This document shows, in pieces, positions 15,352 through 25,433 of a stretch of DNA of 64,000 nucleotides (within the stretch, counting starts at the first letter, position 1; each line of letters opens with the position of its first letter). This stretch comes from Paenibacillus camerounensis (lineage in GTDB: Bacteria > Bacillota > Bacilli > Paenibacillales > Paenibacillaceae). The stretch covers positions 1 to 64,000 of the forward strand of contig NZ_CCDG010000035.1 in assembly GCF_000723885.1 (NCBI RefSeq), read 5' to 3'. A program made the translations under genes and the position numbers. A model generated the notes under the pieces. It made no database searches and was not told where the DNA came from. It worked only from the letters and a program-made list of their open reading frames with translations.

Positions 15352-17040
15352 TTACATCTGTACGTTCAGCAGATTGCTAATTTTGTAGACCACATCGTCT
15401 GTATCTGCATTTATGCTCGCTGCCTCATTAATGCCGGAAATACTCTCCAGCGCTTTGATGTTGGCGTTGTAGCCGATGGTATAGACCGGAATTTTATAAG
15501 TTTCGATTAAGCTCCGGATATCATCAAGAGAATGACCCTCATTGGTCTCCCCGTCGCTGAGCAGGAAGATTACAGGCTTTGCTCCGGGATTGGCAGCCAG
15601 CTCTTCCTGCAGCATTTTCATCGCAACCACCATCCCGTCAAACGTAGCCGTCCCTCCGGCAGCCTGCAGGCTGTTAACCGCCCCGACAAACATAGACTGC
15701 TGATTCGTGTCGTATTTGCCGATCGGCAGGTTGATCGTAACGTCACTGGAGTAGGAGACAAAGCCGATGCTGTTGTCCTTCCCGAGATTCTTCTGTCCCT
15801 TCAAAAGTGACTCCTTAAGCCGGTTAAGCGGCTCTCCGGCCATACTGCCCGAGACGTCAGCCACAAATACCGCTGCGAGCGGTGTGCTGCCGTTTTTCTT
15901 TTCCTTCCACAGTTTCTGGGCAGAGGTAAGCAGGGGACCGTCAACCGGAGCCAGCTCGGAAACATATTCATTCAAGCCGTTGAAGCCCTTCTCGGATGCC
16001 AGCTTCTGATAGCTGTCCTGTGCAGCGAATGCTGCGAACTTCTCAAGAATCTCCCGCTTCTGCTCCGGCAGATCCCCGAGTGCATATAACGGACTGTCAT
16101 GCCTTACGCCGAACGGGGTGAACACATAGCCGCTTTTTAGGTCGGCAGCATTAACAAAGGTCTGATATTCCAGTACAAAGGCATCCAGCATGCCGGTCTT
16201 GGCCGCATCCCGCATTTGCAGGGTAGTTGAAGCGGTAAACGGCACATTGGCCTGAAATTTCTCAAAGCCCTGTACAGCCTGATCGCCCAGCAGATCTGAG
16301 CTGTCGAACGTCCCGAGCGCAGTAATCAGAAAGTTCAGGCCGGTCGAGCTGGCAAAAGGATCTGTATAGCCCATCGCCAGTTCATTTGCAGAGATAGCGT
16401 CCGTAATCGTTTTGATATTCAATGAACCGTACTTTTCTATAAGCTCATCATATTTCTTTTTAACTGTCACTACGCCTGCAACATTCCCGGTAATCCGGTC
16501 CGAGATAAGCTCAGTCTGAACTCCGCCTGCTTTTACCATTTCGCCCCACAGTTCATTAGACGGGGTGTAGGCATCCGGGATGTACTTGCCGGATCTTATG
16601 TAGTCGGCAGCGGTACCGGAGGCGATATTGCGGATTTTTACCGATGCAGGGGCTCCTTCCACCAGAATATCAGCTTCATTAAAAGCAGAAGCTACTTCAT
16701 TAAGCCAGCCGTCATTGCCTGTGCCGGATTTTTCAGTGGAGGAGAAGATTTCAACATAATTGCTGGTTGTGTTCTCAACAGAAACCGCGAATTTGGAGAT
16801 ATCAGGCAACGCCTCTCCGACATCTGCAGGGTCAAGGTCAATCTGTCCCTTTAATGGCTCCGCCTGGTTGACTCTAATATCCTTGTAAAGCTTACCCAGC
16901 TTCTTATCTGCGTCCTCCGCCGTAATTTCGCCGGTGGACTTACCCAGATTGGTGGTCAGGGTAATGCCAAAATACACTAAAGCAAACACAGCAGCGGCGA
17001 TAACCGCCAGTATCATAAACGTTCTGCCTTTCCTGGCCAT
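15352..17040 (-). CDS. Membrane-anchored solute-binding/VWA fusion protein
   Basis: A 562-residue protein with one N-terminal membrane segment (about residues 8-30). It has a substrate-binding-protein-like region (about 65-370) and a C-terminal von Willebrand factor A domain. The VWA metal site is visible as DVSGSM at about 395-400, a Thr in the GGTATFDGM region, and LLSDGETNEG. VWA domains bind protein partners in a metal-dependent way. The start at 17040 has AAAGGAGG upstream. It lies 29 bases before telA. The binding domain outside or at the membrane, coupled to VWA and TelA, suggests a sensor or assembly role; function is unproven. Confidence 0.8.
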   Translation of the reverse strand: MARKGRTFMILAVIAAAVFALVYFGITLTTNLGKSTGEITAEDADKKLGKLYKDIRVNQAEPLKGQIDLDPADVGEALPDISKFAVSVENTTSNYVEIFSSTEKSGTGNDGWLNEVASAFNEADILVEGAPASVKIRNIASGTAADYIRSGKYIPDAYTPSNELWGEMVKAGGVQTELISDRITGNVAGVVTVKKKYDELIEKYGSLNIKTITDAISANELAMGYTDPFASSTGLNFLITALGTFDSSDLLGDQAVQGFEKFQANVPFTASTTLQMRDAAKTGMLDAFVLEYQTFVNAADLKSGYVFTPFGVRHDSPLYALGDLPEQKREILEKFAAFAAQDSYQKLASEKGFNGLNEYVSELAPVDGPLLTSAQKLWKEKKNGSTPLAAVFVADVSGSMAGEPLNRLKESLLKGQKNLGKDNSIGFVSYSSDVTINLPIGKYDTNQQSMFVGAVNSLQAAGGTATFDGMVVAMKMLQEELAANPGAKPVIFLLSDGETNEGHSLDDIRSLIETYKIPVYTIGYNANIKALESISGINEAASINADTDDVVYKISNLLNVQM

Positions 17041-17055
17041 GTGCAGCTTCCTCCT

Positions 17056-17778
17056 TTATTGGTAGAGCTTGGTCTGCGCGATCAGAGCACTCAGCTCCTG
17101 CATGCAGGGGATATCTTCAATGCTCTGGACGTTAGTGCTGTCGAGCTCAGATATTTCGAGCAGCAGCTGATCAAGCTTCAGCAGAATCTCTTCATTAGCG
17201 CCAAGGTAGCCCTTTACCGAAGCAAAAAAGTCATTGTAGTGCGCAGTTTTCTTTTGAATAAGCTTCTCGGAGAACTGGGATGGCTTGCGGGAACCTGTAA
17301 ACAGGGAAAATTCCTCCGAATCGAATAAACTCAGCTTATTAAGAAGTCCCCTGATATTAAGGAACAGAAGCTTCTCCACTTCGGTTATTACATTGCTGAA
17401 TTTCCTGTAGCTTAGCTCCTCCGGATCGAATCTTTGGCCAAGCACACGGGAGAGGACGGCTTTTTTCTTCTCCATCCGCTCCAGCTGGTCAAGGGCGAGT
17501 GCAGAGTCGCTTTTTAGTAATTTCACCTTCTGGTACTGCTCCAGCCGGGCTGCATAATCGTCAGGAGCAGCTAAGGGACGGGCAGTCCGGGCGGAAGGAG
17601 GCTTAAGCAGTAAAGTATAACTGGCATAAAGAACAATAAGCAGACTGATGAACAGCAGAGTGATGCCTGCGGCTGTCTGCAAAGCGCTATCCCCGCCGAT
17701 CTCAACTGCGAGCAGTCCCGGGGACAGGACAGCAATGTTAAGAATGACAACGCCTGCTATAACGCCTAGGAGCTTCAA
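17056..17778 (-). CDS. Two-TM coiled-coil membrane protein of the TelA operon
   Basis: A 240-residue protein with two hydrophobic segments (about residues 3-25 and 36-57) and a helical, charged C-terminal part (from ~residue 72) rich in Leu, Glu and Lys. I do not recognise a named family. It is first in the minus-strand operon, 15 bases from the VWA gene. The nearest Shine-Dalgarno (GGGAGG, about 17805-17811) is about 24 bases from the ATG and no other in-frame start lies between, so the start is uncertain. By association it may anchor the VWA/TelA proteins. Confidence 0.7.
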   Translation of the reverse strand: MKLLGVIAGVVILNIAVLSPGLLAVEIGGDSALQTAAGITLLFISLLIVLYASYTLLLKPPSARTARPLAAPDDYAARLEQYQKVKLLKSDSALALDQLERMEKKKAVLSRVLGQRFDPEELSYRKFSNVITEVEKLLFLNIRGLLNKLSLFDSEEFSLFTGSRKPSQFSEKLIQKKTAHYNDFFASVKGYLGANEEILLKLDQLLLEISELDSTNVQSIEDIPCMQELSALIAQTKLYQ

Positions 17779-17991
17779 TGGCCTGATTGGGTTCAGTAGT
17801 TACACCTCCCTCGTATGAGTATATTTAGCTATCGCACCTTTTGATTCATTTTATCAGAGAACAATCCGGAAGGCTCCATAATATTACCAAAACCGCCAAA
17901 TGCGTACGGTAAAACATAGAAACTTTAGTTTTCATTACGTTGGCAGTGGAGCAGATGTTTCGTAATATTTACTCCTGCTCCGGCAAGCATA

Positions 17992-18038
17992 TAAAAAAGG
18001 AGCTTAACAGGCTGCGTTCTGCAGCCGGAAATGCTCCT
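17992..18038 (-). terminator. Rho-independent terminator (minus strand)
   Basis: On the minus strand AGGAGC..GGCTGC pairs with GCAGCC..GCTCCT (18038 down to 17998), followed by TTTTTTATAT. It sits directly after the hydrolase remnant. Confidence 0.8.
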
Positions 18039-18045
18039 GAAGCGG

Positions 18046-18495
18046 TCATATCAAAAACGGGTCGAAGCAGGCATAGAACTCCACAGGATTTGACAGATGA
18101 ACATTATGGTGGGGGTGTGACATCTCATAGGCAGAGCGTTCGCTCAGCAGCTCCTGCATCTTAAGGAAAGCTTCATCAGGGACAGCTTCGCTGTTGTGTG
18201 CCCTGATAATTAAGGTCTTGCACTTAATGTCCGGAAGCAGATGGTACCAGCTCACGTTATAGGCAATATTAGCACCCATGGCCTGCGGACAGAACAACAT
18301 CTGATACCCTTGCGCTGTCTCGGCCAGACTGTTCATAAAGTACTGGTAGCTCAGATCCGAATCAGTAGCCTGTCGGATGCAGGCTGAGGCCTCCTTAAGG
18401 CTGGAAAAGGGCTGAGGCCAGTCTCTGGTCACCGGATCATGCAGCTCCAGCTGTTCAAGCGCGGACTTTTTTATTGAAAAATGTTTACATTTCAT
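18046..18495 (-). pseudogene. Alpha/beta hydrolase, C-terminal remnant
   Basis: The 149-residue frame resembles only the C-terminal half of an alpha/beta hydrolase. It has the LLPDIKCKTLIIRAHNSEAVPDEAF acid-loop segment and the final catalytic-His-like HHNVHLSNP. The front half with the nucleophile elbow (GxSxG) is missing. The apparent start has no Shine-Dalgarno and its first codons overlap the ddh promoter (18484-18511). A terminator remains downstream. This fits a 5'-truncated, decaying gene; a short working protein cannot be excluded. Confidence 0.65.
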
Positions 18496-18511
18496 GTGAT
18501 GTATATATACT
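18484..18511 (+). promoter_or_regulatory. Promoter of ddh
   Basis: TTTACA (18484-18489), a 16-base spacer and TATACT (18506-18511) lie about 55 bases before the ddh start. Confidence 0.6.
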
Positions 18512-18564
18512 TATAATTTAAGACACCACAATTAACCGGAAGCTTCCGGCCAGGGAGGAACAAC

Positions 18565-19548
18565 ATGAACAGACTTATTAGAGTAGGGATTGCAGGTTAC
18601 GGAAACTTGGGGAAGGGTGTAGTTCAGGCGGTCAGACAGAATCCGGATATGGAGCTGGTTGCGGTGTTTACCCGCAGAGATCCGGAGGGTCTTGCCAAGG
18701 AGACAGGCCTTAAGGTGGAGCGTCTGGCTGATGCGAAGGAATACATAGATAAGATCGATGTAATGATTCTGTGCGGCGGCTCAGCGACGGATCTGCCGGA
18801 GCAGACTCCGCAGCTGGTCAAACTGTTCAATACCGTAGACAGCTTTGATACCCATGCCAAGATTCCGGAGTTTTATGAAAAAGTAAATGCAGCTGCTCTG
18901 GAGGGAGGAAAGGTCGGCGTTATCTCAACCGGCTGGGACCCCGGCTTGTTCTCTATGAACCGCCTGCTGATGCAGTCCGTACTTGCGGAAGGACATGACT
19001 ACACCTTCTGGGGTAAAGGCGTCAGCCAGGGCCACTCCGATGCAATCCGCCGGGTACCGGGAGTCAAAGCAGGAGTCCAGTACACCGTTCCGGTTGAGGA
19101 AGTTATTGAGCGTATCCGTTCGGGTGAAACCCCTGAGCTGGCAACCCGGGACAAGCACAACCGTAATTGCTTTGTTGTAGCAGAAGCCGGAGCTGATCAG
19201 GCTGCCATCCGCGAGACCATTGTTACTATGCCGGATTATTTTGCTGATTACAATACTACGGTGACATTTATTACCGAAGAAGAGCTTGCCAGTGAGCATT
19301 CCGGAATGCCGCATGGCGGCTTCGTGATCCGCAGCGGAGTGACCGGTAATGGTAACAGGCAGATCGCGGAGTTCGGACTGAAGCTGGACAGCAATCCTGA
19401 ATTTACCGCCAGCGTGCTAATCGCCTATACGAGAGCGGCTGCCCGTCTGAGTGCGGAAGGGGCTTCCGGAGCCAAAACGGTATTCGATATTCCACTCGGC
19501 TATCTCTCGCCGAAATCGCCGGAAGAGCTGCGCCGTGAGCTGCTGTAG
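18565..19548 (+). CDS. ddh: meso-Diaminopimelate D-dehydrogenase
   Basis: A 327-residue NADP-dependent enzyme converting L-2-tetrahydrodipicolinate and ammonia into meso-diaminopimelate in one step. It feeds lysine and peptidoglycan synthesis in the cytoplasm. The N-terminal Rossmann motif GIAGYGNLGKGV and the Ddh signatures STGWDPGLFSMNRLL and FWGKGVSQGHSDAIRRVPGV are clear; the length is typical. ATG 18565 follows AGGGAGGA. It stands alone between its own promoter and terminator. The presence of ddh next to gdhA may reflect shared ammonia assimilation but they are convergent and separate units. Confidence 0.95.
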   Translation: MNRLIRVGIAGYGNLGKGVVQAVRQNPDMELVAVFTRRDPEGLAKETGLKVERLADAKEYIDKIDVMILCGGSATDLPEQTPQLVKLFNTVDSFDTHAKIPEFYEKVNAAALEGGKVGVISTGWDPGLFSMNRLLMQSVLAEGHDYTFWGKGVSQGHSDAIRRVPGVKAGVQYTVPVEEVIERIRSGETPELATRDKHNRNCFVVAEAGADQAAIRETIVTMPDYFADYNTTVTFITEEELASEHSGMPHGGFVIRSGVTGNGNRQIAEFGLKLDSNPEFTASVLIAYTRAAARLSAEGASGAKTVFDIPLGYLSPKSPEELRRELL

Positions 19549-19580
19549 ACGCTGCTGAGTTATACTGATATACAATATAA

Positions 19581-19617
19581 AAAAACGCGCCGCAGATTTC
19601 TTAACGGCGCGTTTTTT
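19581..19617 (+). terminator. Rho-independent terminator of ddh
   Basis: CGCGCCG (19586-19592) pairs with CGGCGCG (19605-19611), flanked by A-run and TTTTTT. Confidence 0.9.
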
Positions 19618-19659
19618 ATATTGGGGCTCAGCTGGAGGGGGCAGAGGCGCGACCGGAGC

Positions 19660-19830
19660 ACGACCGGAGCATATAGATGGATTTTGTCCATCTAATTCCG
19701 GGAAATTCCAAATAATCAGATGATTAGTTGGATAATCGCCACCTGTTTTGGACATTTAGCCCCTTATGGGCGGAAAACGGCGGAATTAGGTTGCCTTTTT
19801 CCAACTGATTGCTATACCGGGTGATTAACA
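19660..19830. repeat. Cluster of short inverted repeats around TGGA/TCCA
   Basis: TAGATGGA (19674-19681) and TCCATCTA (19687-19694) form a perfect 8-base inverted repeat with a five-base loop. Related segments with TAGTTGGA, TTTTGGACATTTAG and TAGGTTG/CCAACTGA follow. This resembles a degenerate tandem of intergenic repeat units. Nothing coding is seen in 19549-19924. Confidence 0.45.
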
Positions 19831-19880
19831 TTAACAATAGCTGGAGAATTTCCACTTCATTTATCCTGCGGTGACAGTGC

Positions 19881-19916
19881 AGCTCCCTAACCAGTGACTG
19901 CACTGGTCAGGGAAGC
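19881..19916 (-). other. Strong stem-loop downstream of gdhA
   Basis: AGCTCCCTAACCAGTG (19881-19896) is nearly complementary to CACTGGTCAGGGAAGCT (19901-19917). No T tract follows on the minus strand, so it may act as a 3'-end stabiliser or weak terminator of gdhA. Confidence 0.5.
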
Positions 19917-19924
19917 TGGTTCAC

Positions 19925-21594
<1,670 letters not shown>

Positions 21595-21637
21595 ATAAAA
21601 AATATCCCATGACACCCGCTCAGGCGCATGGGATATT
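21595..21637 (-). terminator. Rho-independent terminator of the Sua5-type gene
   Basis: On the minus strand AATATCCCATG (21637-21627) pairs with CATGGGATATT (21611-21601), followed by TTTTTATT. Confidence 0.85.
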
Positions 21638-21660
21638 GTCTTAAATCCGGTATCAGCTTA

Positions 21661-22848
21661 TCACTTTTCAGCGCTGATGACTGTACCGCCGGCCGCCTTG
21701 CGCAGCCGGTTCATGATTGCTGAGCCCAGGCCGGATTCCGGACAGGCTTCGGCGATAATGTAGCCGGCCTTGACCTCATCGAAGTAGCGCAGCGCACTGT
21801 AAAGTGCGCGTGCAGCTTCTTCCAGCGCGTGCAGCGAGCCAAGTGAAACAATATGGTCAGCTGCAGCTTCCGGGTAGAAGGCGCGGTGTTCCTCGAACAG
21901 CAGCAGGCCGGTCTGTTCGCTGCGCCCGCGCGCTTCCAGCAGCAGCGCGGAAGCCTTGTCCGCCACGCACTGAGGCGACATGCCGCTCACGATCGAGAGC
22001 GAGCCCTGCGGCGCATAATGCGTGTACTTCATGCCCGGCGAGCGCGGCGCCGGGTTGCCGCCGCCGGCGGCATGTCCGGCTCCGCCAGCCTCCGGCGGCG
22101 GCGGAGCCGCGGCTGTGCCGGTTACTGCCGACAGCTGCTCGGCAGTAATCCCGCCCGGACGGAGCACGGCGACCGTCCCGTCCGGCAGTACCTGGACAAC
22201 CGTCGACTCTACGCCGACTCCGGTTGGCCCGCCATCGAGGACCCCGCCGATGTATCCGGCGAGGTCCTCGATCACATGGGCGGCCGTCGTCGGACTCGGC
22301 CGCCCGGAGCGGTTCGCGCTCGGTGCTGCCACCGGGCAGCCGGCGCGCTCCAGCAGAGCCAGCGCCGCCGGATGATCCGGCATGCGCACGGCAACGGTGT
22401 CCAGTCCCGCGGTTACACGCGGAGACAGTACACCGGGGCGCACCGGCAGCACGATGGACAGCGGGCCGGGCCAAAAGGCCTTCATCAGCAGGCCGGCGGT
22501 TTCACTTACGCCGGCGGCAAATTCCTCAAGCTGACCCGGTGCGGCAATATGCACGATCAGCGGGTTGTCGGATGGCCGTCCCTTGGCGGCGAATACAGCC
22601 TCTACAGCGGCTGTGTTCCGTGCATCCGCGCCGAGGCCGTAGACCGTCTCGGTTGGAAAGGCGACTGTGCCGCCGCCCGCCAGAATAGCGGCAGCTTCGT
22701 CAATTGAGCGCTGATCTTCAGGGGAGTAACGCTGCCCCGGGAAGCTTCCGGCTGCTGAATCCAGCTGCCAGCAGCGGGTCTCGCTGTATGGTTGTGTCCT
22801 TTTCTGGACAGCAAAAGAGTGGGGATCGGGCTTCATTGGTGACATCAC
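21661..22848 (-). CDS. ywlC: L-threonylcarbamoyladenylate synthase (Sua5 type)
   Basis: A 395-residue enzyme forming threonylcarbamoyl-AMP from threonine, bicarbonate and ATP for the t6A modification of tRNA. The N-terminal YrdC domain has TVAFPTETVYGLGADA, AAKGRPSDNPLIVHI, SIVLPVRPG, VAVRMPDHPAA and PVAAPSANRSGRPSPT. A Sua5 C-terminal domain follows (about residues 265-395) after a Gly/Ala/Pro-rich linker. The start is near GTG 22848 or the adjacent ATG; the ribosome site is weak. An extra ~45 residues precede the YrdC domain and may not all be translated (ATG at residue 5 is an alternative). The gene is more GC-rich than its neighbours. Confidence 0.92.
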   Translation of the reverse strand: MMSPMKPDPHSFAVQKRTQPYSETRCWQLDSAAGSFPGQRYSPEDQRSIDEAAAILAGGGTVAFPTETVYGLGADARNTAAVEAVFAAKGRPSDNPLIVHIAAPGQLEEFAAGVSETAGLLMKAFWPGPLSIVLPVRPGVLSPRVTAGLDTVAVRMPDHPAALALLERAGCPVAAPSANRSGRPSPTTAAHVIEDLAGYIGGVLDGGPTGVGVESTVVQVLPDGTVAVLRPGGITAEQLSAVTGTAAAPPPPEAGGAGHAAGGGNPAPRSPGMKYTHYAPQGSLSIVSGMSPQCVADKASALLLEARGRSEQTGLLLFEEHRAFYPEAAADHIVSLGSLHALEEAARALYSALRYFDEVKAGYIIAEACPESGLGSAIMNRLRKAAGGTVISAEK

Positions 22849-23001
22849 GAACTTTCTGTTGGGTTTTATCCTGTAAATAGTAACATATCTGATTTTGATA
22901 TTACAGGGATATTCGGATCAGAGCCGCAGGGGAGGTCTGGAGCTGGAACAAGGCTTCAGCTGAAGCCGGACTAAATAATTAAAAATTTGAACAAAAAAGG
23001 G

Positions 23002-23030
23002 TTGACACCACCTGACTTGCCGTGTAACAT
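23002..23030 (+). promoter_or_regulatory. Promoter of the riboswitch-DMT exporter unit
   Basis: TTGACA (23002-23007), a 17-base spacer and TAACAT (23025-23030) lie about 30 bases before the purine aptamer. Confidence 0.75.
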
Positions 23031-23066
23031 ATGAAAAGCCGTCATGCTAATAACACTAATATTTGC

Positions 23067-23189
23067 TCGTATAACCCCGCAGCCGTTAAGGCATGGATAG
23101 GGCGGGGGTTTCTACAGGAAGCCTATTCTTCCTAACTACGATGATAAAGACCCGCCTAAGCGGTCCTTATCCCGGAGTTAGGATTTTTT
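23067..23189 (+). ncRNA. Purine riboswitch, guanine-type core, with terminator
   Basis: P1 is TCGTA (23067-23071) with TACGA (23137-23141). The core has TATAA at the start of J1/2, GTTTCTAC (23108-23115) in J2/3 and AACTACGA at the end. The C two bases after P3 is the specificity base of guanine-sensing members; adenine members carry U. P2 is CCCCGC with GCGGGG. A small extra hairpin (AGCCGTTAAGGCA) is inserted before the loop TGGATAGG. P3 is AGGAAG/CTTCCT with CC in its loop. A terminator, TCCTAACT (23130-23137) with AGTTAGGA (23176-23183) and TTTTTT, shares bases with P1/P3, so ligand binding should prevent termination. Confidence 0.85.
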
Positions 23190-23240
23190 GCGTGTTCCGG
23201 CGTTCCATCAGACCTAAAGGATTCAGGAGGCATATTCAAC

Positions 23241-24194
23241 ATGAAAGACATGAAATACTTATTATCTGTTCTTATCGGAGCGATGAGCTACGGCATTTTA
23301 TCAACGATAGTGGTGCTGGCTTACGGCCAGGGCTACAAGCTGGGGGAGGTTGTGGGCACTCAGCTGCTGACCGGCTGTATCCTTGCCTGGCTGCTGGCCG
23401 CGTTCACTAAGGCTAGAGCCGGCCGTAAGCTGCGCAGCGGCAGCACACCTGCTGACGGAGGGAAACCAGCCTTCCAGGCCATAACCTGGAAGCACCGGGG
23501 CCTGCTGATGATGGCCGGAGCGCCGACTGTAGTTACAGGACTGCTGTATTATCAGTCTTTGCGCTACATTCCGGCATCGCTGGCGATTATTCTGCTGTTC
23601 CAGTTTACCTGGATTAGTGTGCTGATTCAGGCTGTCAGCAAGCGGCAGCGTCCGGATAAAATCACTGTACTGACCCTGCTGATGCTGTTCGGCGGCACGC
23701 TGCTGGCTGCGGGTGTCCTGGGCCAGAGCAGCCCGCAATTTAACCTGCTGGGCATTGCACTGGGTCTGCTGTCAGCTGTCAGCTACTCCATGTTCATTAT
23801 TTTCAGCGGCAAAGCTGTTCCGGCAGCGCACCCGGCCTACCGCAGCGCATGGATGGTAACCGGCGGCATGGTGCTGCTGTTCATCATGTTCCCGCCGCAT
23901 TTTCTCTTTAACGGTCTGCTGTGGGGACCGCTGCTGCTGTTCGGATTTCTGCTTGGGCTGTTCGGCGCGTTCATCCCGCCGGTTATGTTCGCAATCGGTG
24001 TACCGCATATCGGCGGAGGCATGGCCGGTATTCTGGGGGCTGCAGAGCTTCCGGTAGCTGTCCTGATGTCCTCGTTTGTACTGAATGAGCATGTGAGCGG
24101 CCTGCAGTGGATCGGGGTTGTGCTTGTCCTGCTCGGCGTAGTGCTGCCCGAGCTGTATAAGCTGCGCTGGAGAAGCGCGGAGGCTGTAGCTTAA
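23241..24194 (+). CDS. DMT-superfamily (EamA) transporter under purine riboswitch
   Basis: A 317-residue membrane protein with about ten hydrophobic helices in two EamA-like halves, a fold of metabolite exporters. ATG 23241 follows AGGAGG (23225-23230). The first helix begins at residue ~6. A basic loop with KARAGRKLRSG lies between helices 2 and 3. The purine riboswitch in its leader suggests that the substrate is a purine base, nucleoside or a related toxic analogue, and the ON-type layout suggests efflux. Sequence alone does not fix substrate or direction. It is a single gene ended by a terminator. Confidence 0.85.
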   Translation: MKDMKYLLSVLIGAMSYGILSTIVVLAYGQGYKLGEVVGTQLLTGCILAWLLAAFTKARAGRKLRSGSTPADGGKPAFQAITWKHRGLLMMAGAPTVVTGLLYYQSLRYIPASLAIILLFQFTWISVLIQAVSKRQRPDKITVLTLLMLFGGTLLAAGVLGQSSPQFNLLGIALGLLSAVSYSMFIIFSGKAVPAAHPAYRSAWMVTGGMVLLFIMFPPHFLFNGLLWGPLLLFGFLLGLFGAFIPPVMFAIGVPHIGGGMAGILGAAELPVAVLMSSFVLNEHVSGLQWIGVVLVLLGVVLPELYKLRWRSAEAVA

Positions 24195-24222
24195 TAGCTT
24201 AATCTTAATAACCAACTTAAAA

Positions 24223-24271
24223 AGGGTGTCTCAGCGGCCGTAAAAACGGCAGCTGAAGACACCTTTTTTTG
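24223..24271 (+). terminator. Rho-independent terminator
   Basis: GGGTGTCTCAGC and its complement around GCTGAAGACACC form a long hairpin with TTTTTTT at its end, after the DMT exporter. Confidence 0.88.
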
Positions 24272-24298
24272 TATCCGGACCCCGCCCGGATATAGCGA

Positions 24299-25054
24299 TT
24301 ATTGCTTGCTGCTGCACACAGCGATATAGTTCAGATCTTTACCTGTGGTATTAAAGAAGCTGTACATCTTCTTGAACTGTTCACGGTTTTCCTTTTTCAT
24401 GGCATTCCTGAAGATGCGCAGGGTACCTGCCAGGCCCTCATCGCGGAGCATGCCCTTAATGCTCATCAGAGACATCTGGCCGCTTGAATGATCAACCTTA
24501 TGGAAGCCGGCAGCATTGAACAGGCCTTCCCAGCTGGAGACAGGCAGCGGCTCTACGTTGACATTAATCGTTCTGCGCAGCTCAGCGAGCTCATCCGCCA
24601 TGTTGTCTTTGGCAAACGTGATATCATGTGTCAGCAGTACACCGCCGGGCTTAAGCACGCGGAAGTACTCGGCTACCGCCTTTTCCTTCGCATTCTGGTT
24701 AAGCATAGTCAGCATTGCTTCATTAATGACGACGTCAAAGCTGTTGTCTTCAAAAGGCAGCTTCATCGCGTTTCCCTGCTTCACCTGAATGTACCCCTCA
24801 AGCCCGGCTGCCTGGATATTGCTTCTGGCTTTGTCCAGGGCCCGGTTATCCATATCGATTCCGGTGATCTGGCAATGATACTGCTGCGCCAGCTGAATGG
24901 AGGTTGTGCACATATTGCAGGCAACCTCAAGCACCTTGCTGTTACTGCTCAGCCCGGAATGTCCGATCAGCCAGTTGGTTGCAGCCACGCCGCCGGGGCG
25001 CAGCCTTTTTTTGCCCAGCTTGGCCAGAAAATTATGCCCGACTTCCTTTTTCAC
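24299..25054 (-). CDS. SAM-dependent methyltransferase
   Basis: A 251-residue class I methyltransferase. Visible motifs are VLEVACNMCTTSIQLA (motif I region), ITGIDMDNRALDKA (acidic loop), FDVVINEAMLTML and LKPGGVLLTHDI. GTG 25054 was chosen since GGAGG lies nine bases upstream; this places the start inside the end of the preceding cupin gene (23-base overlap), typical of translational coupling. The frame open further upstream gives an Arg-rich, implausible N-terminus. It is third in a minus-strand operon after two cupins. The motif I glycines are atypical (VACNMCTT instead of GxGxG). Substrate unknown. Confidence 0.82.
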   Translation of the reverse strand: MKKEVGHNFLAKLGKKRLRPGGVAATNWLIGHSGLSSNSKVLEVACNMCTTSIQLAQQYHCQITGIDMDNRALDKARSNIQAAGLEGYIQVKQGNAMKLPFEDNSFDVVINEAMLTMLNQNAKEKAVAEYFRVLKPGGVLLTHDITFAKDNMADELAELRRTINVNVEPLPVSSWEGLFNAAGFHKVDHSSGQMSLMSIKGMLRDEGLAGTLRIFRNAMKKENREQFKKMYSFFNTTGKDLNYIAVCSSKQ

Positions 25055-25415
25055 TGAGACGGACCTCCTTCTTCTCCGGCTTAACAACTGTGAGCAGCAT
25101 CTGGAAGGCTTCCTCTGCATACAGGGCATGCGGAATATTGGCCGGAAGAATAATAGTCTCACCGGCTTTTACGTTATACTCTTTGTCAGCTATAGTGATG
25201 CGGGCCAGTCCTGACAGGATATTGACCATGGCATCGCCCGGTGAGGAATGTCCTCCGATAGAAGAGCCTTTGTCCAGTGACAGAAGCGTCATAGCCAGGC
25301 TGGGGCGCTGCACCAGTGTCAGGCTGGATACCTGCTGCTCTTCAACAGTGATGATTTCGCGCAGATCAATAACCTCTGCCTGCGGCAGTTTTTTGATAAG
25401 AAATTCTTGTTCCAT
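25032..25415 (-). CDS. Cupin-domain protein
   Basis: A 127-residue single-domain cupin. The motifs GGHSSPGDAMVNILSG and PANIPHALYA are recognisable; a metal site of His residues is partly retained (GH...; PHA). It sits between a second cupin and a methyltransferase and overlaps the latter. The role may be metal-dependent catalysis or ligand sensing. The operon has a Fur-box-like palindrome upstream, suggesting expression under iron limitation. Confidence 0.8.
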   Translation of the reverse strand: MEQEFLIKKLPQAEVIDLREIITVEEQQVSSLTLVQRPSLAMTLLSLDKGSSIGGHSSPGDAMVNILSGLARITIADKEYNVKAGETIILPANIPHALYAEEAFQMLLTVVKPEKKEVRLSEKGSRA

Positions 25416-25433
25416 GTATGATAAGCCCCCTGT

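Noticed and set aside
17940..18164. 74-codon plus-strand frame
   Set aside because: Covers a minus-strand terminator and the hydrolase remnant; no ribosome site.
21853..22707. 284-codon plus-strand frame opposite the Sua5-type gene
   Set aside because: Caused by high GC of the real gene; Arg-rich, no motif.
23093..23410. 105-codon plus-strand frame starting in the purine riboswitch
   Set aside because: Overlaps aptamer and terminator and then the exporter gene in another frame.
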